From Eudromia elegans (Eukaryota; Chordata; Aves; Tinamiformes; Tinamidae), in assembly GCA_003342815.1 (NCBI GenBank), contig PTEX01000311.1, positions 246,027 to 310,026 of the forward strand: DNA of 64,000 nt, read 5' to 3'. The notes beneath the pieces are model-generated. The model worked only from the letters and a program-made list of their open reading frames with translations, was not told where the DNA came from and made no database searches. Every line of letters begins with the position of its first letter. Positions within the stretch are counted from its first letter, which is position 1. Below are positions 60,001 to 64,000 of the stretch, piece by piece. The position numbers were made by a program, and so were the translations under genes.

Positions 60001-61792
60001 AAAAAAAAACCCAATACTTTGAAATATACTGCTGTAAATCTAGATTTACATCAGGGCTGGTTCTGTCAAACTGCTACGTTTGTACAGAGAGGAACTCTGC
60101 AGTATAGCAGAATGCTCTCTGGATGCTTAAAGCTTCATGGAAAAAAGGGAATTTAAAAAAAAAATGTGTTATTTATAAAATCTTTAAGGCAACAGGGAAA
60201 AATTAGAATGCTGCTAACTTTTTCTTCTGCTCCTTTCTTCTTCCGCCACCCCGCTGGTGTTTACATTTCAACGTGGTGTTGAAGTGGGTTTTGCTTTTCT
60301 CTATAATCCGTTCAACCTCCAAGTTCTCCGGTGCTTCAGCTGAAACTACTGCAGAGGTCCCTGTTTGTTCCCAAACAACTCTTTCCTCAGGAATTTTTGC
60401 TTTAAAGTGAGAGGAATGTGTTGGCTCCTCTAGCACGCAGCGAAAGCTTGTTTTTTACAAAAATCTATAATTTCAGCCAAATTTGAGATGACAGTGCCAG
60501 TGGTAAAGTTGCGACAAGAAATGACAGAAAGCAGACAGTTGTAAGTAGAAGTTGATGGTCTCTTTATATTCAAAGTGGCGGGGAAAAGACTTCATAGCAA
60601 AAGAAGGCTGCCCAAAATTCATGCTTGAGGCATGATCACTCGACGGGTGGTGTGTGTTTGGACCAAATTTGAGAGTGGCCAACTATTGCGTTGTGTTTGA
60701 TAACTTGTGTTAGAGCTCCTGCTCCTGAAGCATGATGATCCTGATGGTGGGTGATGATCCAGTCTTTCATTAGGTGGGACATTCTGAGGGCTCAAAACTT
60801 TATATAGAACTTTGTGTAGGAAGAACAATTAAAGAAAATAGGAGGAAATGTAGGAAGAAGAGAACCTCTCCTGTTCCCTGTGTAACTGGCACGTTTAATA
60901 AGGTACTCTAATAACCTTGAAGGGACCTAAGGGATTTTTTTTTAGCACTCAGGGCTTTCTATCTGAGAATTTGTGTGCACGTACATGTCATTCCATTAAG
61001 AGAAATGATTTCCTTTCTTCCGTCTCAACTTTGTGTTTGGGATCAAGCCGCTTTGCCGTGATAAACGTGATGGGTAGACATTTTCTCCCTGCGATCTACA
61101 TCTCCAAATACCAGGGGCAGGGATAGTCAGCAACAAGATGGCCTTGGTCATTCGCCTGCCTCCCTTCCTAAGGAGGTGGCCGTGTGCCTGCCTAGGACTG
61201 GGTGAAGGGCCTGATGAGCAGTTCCTGTTGGACACAGTGTTGGCAGCTCCTCTCGTTTTCTCCCCCATTTTGTCTCGTGATAAGGTGCCCCCGTGGCTTT
61301 CACCGTGCGGCAGATTAGGAAAAATAGGCAGATATTAACCTGATCATGCCATGGGCTCGCTCCCACATCAGCTTTGCCGGCTGACTGAATGGCAGAGCTC
61401 TTATGCTCTGCAGTAACTATATGCACAGGGTCGCATGTTTGACTGCAATAAGGATGTTCCCTGTCAGAAGGACGTGTTCTCAATCACAGCTCTTGAGACA
61501 TCTCCGGGAACAGACTTTTTTGGCAGAAGTGTTATGCTTGTGACAGTGATTGACAAGCCTAGGTTTTGTCCTCAGGGTTCCAGACAGTCGTGAAGATCCT
61601 GGATATGACCTGTGGATGCTGTCACTGGAAGAAAGGAAAATTTGGAAAGGAAAACTATCTATTCTTATTAAAGTCTAGCCAGTTATTTTAGAATTAAGCC
61701 TCTAATTTCATTGCCTGGCCTCCTGAGATGGTAATTATCTTGTGTCCATATATGGAAAAGCTCACTTTCAGACTTTGATTTTCAGTAGATTT
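60001..61792. other. Non-coding stretch, nothing recognised
   Basis: AT-rich in the first part. No exon or repeat family is supported. Confidence 0.5.
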
Positions 61793-61917
61793 CACAATAA
61801 AGGCCAGATTTTCCAAGAGCTCCAACTCCTGCTCTTTCCACGGTCATGCTCCCGGCTGGAGTTTCGGCAGGATGCAGACATATAGGTTTATTAGCTTGGT
61901 GCCTACCCAGGTGCTAA
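61793..61917 (+). repeat. Diverged dispersed repeat, reptile/bird style
   Basis: AAAGGCCAGATTTTCCAAGA at the left and TTGGTGCCTACCCAGGTGCT at the right resemble the common amniote wording GGCCAGATTTTCAAAAG ... TAGGTGCCTAA. The middle is not recognisable. Assignment from memory. Confidence 0.4.
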
Positions 61918-61987
61918 GTTGTGTTTAAGAAGCCTATCCCAATTGTCAGTGATGCCGTTGGGAAATCTTGGCTATGGTGTTGGTTGG

Positions 61988-62020
61988 GTCACTCCTGTTC
62001 CCTGTCACTCCTGTTCCTGT
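61988..62020. repeat. 16-base tandem duplication
   Basis: GTCACTCCTGTTCCCT is followed by GTCACTCCTGTTCCTG, which differs only near its end. Confidence 0.85.
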
Positions 62021-62364
62021 CGTCCTGGCTGACAACAGGAGCTGGTTGCAAGGTGCCAAATGGAGCTTCTTGTATGGAGAAAGGCTATGCAGCAATGGGG
62101 AGGATTTACGGGCGAGATCAGGATCTGCCTTCCCAGGTAATGGGCTTGCGTGGGGTCATGTTTGGTGCTGAGGCTGCTTATTTTAGCTGTATTTCTTTTG
62201 GTGTGGCCGCTTTTGCAGTAAACCTGAGGCTGCTTCTGTGTAAACGGTGCATGTGAAGGAGTGTGGTGCCACTCCTTTGCAGTGAGAGTGTAGTACAACT
62301 TGCTGGGCGAGTGCCAGGGAAAGGGAACCTTTCCCCTATTCAACCAAGAGCTCAAAAGTGCAAT

Positions 62365-62480
62365 GCCTGCCGCCGCCTCCGCGCGCGTGCCGCTGTGGTA
62401 TTGAGGCAGGTTCGCTGTGGCACGGTGGGGAAGTCGTTACCAAAGTGCCCGTCCTGGCACGCGGAAGCGCCCGCCTGCAC
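62365..62480. promoter_or_regulatory. CpG-rich patch
   Basis: GCCGCCGCCTCCGCGCGCG-type run and further CpGs. Downstream, ACAG|GTGAGT at 62571 with CTTTCTCCAG at about 62503 forms a splice-like pair that I could not link by phase to the gene model. Confidence 0.3.
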
Positions 62481-64000
62481 GGCTTTGCACCTTGTCCTTT
62501 CTCCAGACGCTCTCCCAGTTCTCGTGCTGCAGTGTGGACGTGCTGCCGAGGTAGCTGCCAGAGGACAGGTGAGTCACTAGGAGTGGTTACGGACAGCCCC
62601 GCATCCCATCCCCTCCTGGCGCGTGATTATTCAGCTGCTTTGCTGACTGCAGGGCCCTGCCTTTGGGTCCTCCCGAGGAGCTCGGGCGACGCTCTCCTGC
62701 TGCGTCATCGCCGCACAGGTTGCTTTAGGAGTCAGTGCTCACCTCTCATCCCTTTTCTCAGCAATGGACAAGGTTACCTGCTAAAAACGTTGCTGTTAGC
62801 AAAGGATGTCTAATTCGTGAACATGGTCTGGACTCCTTTTAGAACGCACGGAGTCTTAAACTGACTTCCTTTGAAGTCCTTTAAAGTCCCTGGATCGTTA
62901 TAGCCTGTAAGAATTAAAAAATATACGTGTTTTTAAACATTATCATGTGTAGAAATAGCTTGTGGTTTTCTTTGCAAATGAATAGACTAAATGACGTGAA
63001 ATATTTCTTTTTTAAAATGTAGAGTGAAAAACCAAAACAGAATACACCGCAGCGCTGGCGATTGCAAGGGCAGCCAGACTCTCTTTTTCTGCTTGGCTCT
63101 TGTGAAAACTCTTGGGGCTGGTGCATTCCGGGGCTGATGCAGTAGCGTTATTCCGGGTTCCCGCTCGGCGCCTGGAGCAGTCCCACATGGCTGGGTGCAG
63201 AGTAAGTACTGCCTGTGGAGCTGGAACATGAATATGAAGCATGCTAATGCTAGTATCAATTAGACAGTGACCCAGAAATTCTTGGAAGAATGATTTTTCA
63301 GCTATATCCTGTCTCCAGGGCTTATAACCCTAACAGTAGCTCCTCACTGACTCCGATGTTGAAAGCTGGAACAACTGGGCAGGAGCCAGGGGAAGATGAG
63401 GGGGAGCGGAATCGGAACGCTGCTCCTGAGAGAAACAAATCACTCGGGCAGAGGGATAATCAGAGCTCTTGGACGAATAGCGGAGCAGCCGTTTCAATTA
63501 GAAGTGTGACCAGCTTTATATCCGGCGCTGGGCCAAAGTGTCACCTAGACAGATGTACTGGCAGTTTGGTTGCCGTAATAAGTGTTGTACTTCAGAAAAT
63601 ATTTTAATGACATCTGGGCATTTTAGTAGGCCCCAGATTCTTGATGACTTTGCCGGTCATGCAGCCACCATTTGCATCGTCTGACCTCCCAACCTCTTTC
63701 GTTCTTTTGAAGTCTTATGAAGAACATTAAACTTGCAGATGCAATTATTGTATAATAAAGTATTGATTTCCTAAGGAACCCTTTAACATCTTCTTTCATA
63801 ATTAGCGTTTACAAGGCATCAGGAATTAACCATGTGCAGCCTTACAAATGAATTACAAGGCCCTTTCATTTCCAAAATAAATATCGGTGCCCTATTGCTG
63901 CAAACAGTTGTCCAACCTCACCGGACACTGAAGTACGAGATGTCTGGGTAAGAGTAGTGCAAAAGCAGGCTTAGAAAATGCAGCTTTGGTCTCCCCGTAC
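62481..64000. other. Non-coding end of window, AT-rich last 400 bases
   Basis: From about 63600 the sequence is AT-rich with TAAT-type words, an octamer ATTTGCAT at 63670-63677 and no simple repeats, resembling conserved non-coding DNA. Nothing else is recognised. Confidence 0.4.

Noticed and set aside
1-64000. CRISPR arrays, phage, bacterial defence systems, rRNA or tRNA genes, retroviral proviruses
   Set aside because: No regularly spaced repeats, no long-terminal-repeat pairs, no viral gene wording and no tRNA cloverleaf were found by eye; the sequence is ordinary vertebrate nuclear DNA.

Overview
The window looks like nuclear DNA of an amniote on the bird/crocodilian/turtle side. It holds degraded CR1-type LINE remnants at 34.1-35.5 kb and 39.6-39.8 kb, two MIR/CORE-SINE-like remnants, and diverged palindromic repeats with the CCATTGAAGTC / CCAGGATTTCRCCC wording common in reptile and bird DNA. 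It has no primate- or rodent-type repeats. Short CpG-rich patches are scattered through otherwise non-coding DNA, and no bacterial, viral or CRISPR-like architecture is visible. I cannot name the species or the locus.

Nearly all of the 64 kb is non-coding, and most long open frames look like chance. The exception is a set of short + strand segments that fit as exons of one large-intron gene: a possible 5' UTR exon (3961-4111), exon A (4795-5025, with a plausible start ATG at 4826), exon B (20943-21086), exon C (32926-33022) and exon D (40894-41063, or to a stop at 41065-41067). A weaker exon E lies at 43448-43529. A to D each have an AG acceptor, a GT donor and exactly one open frame, and all junction phases agree (2/2, 2/2, 0/0). 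Ending at the exon D stop gives a leucine-rich, probably helical protein of about 204 aa with no signal peptide. I do not recognise the family. The model is an inference from splice signals and phase.

Layout: 1-4.8 kb is upstream sequence with a CpG-rich patch and the possible UTR exon. From 5-41 kb lie the proposed introns, with ancient transposon debris, CpG-rich islets, AT-rich TAAT-dense blocks that could be conserved non-coding elements, and small tandem repeats. From 41-64 kb is a 3' region with a weak extra exon, microsatellites, two CTCF-like motifs within 1.1 kb and further CpG patches. All 19 ambiguous bases lie before position 16,239, which points to a change of sequence source or quality inside the window.
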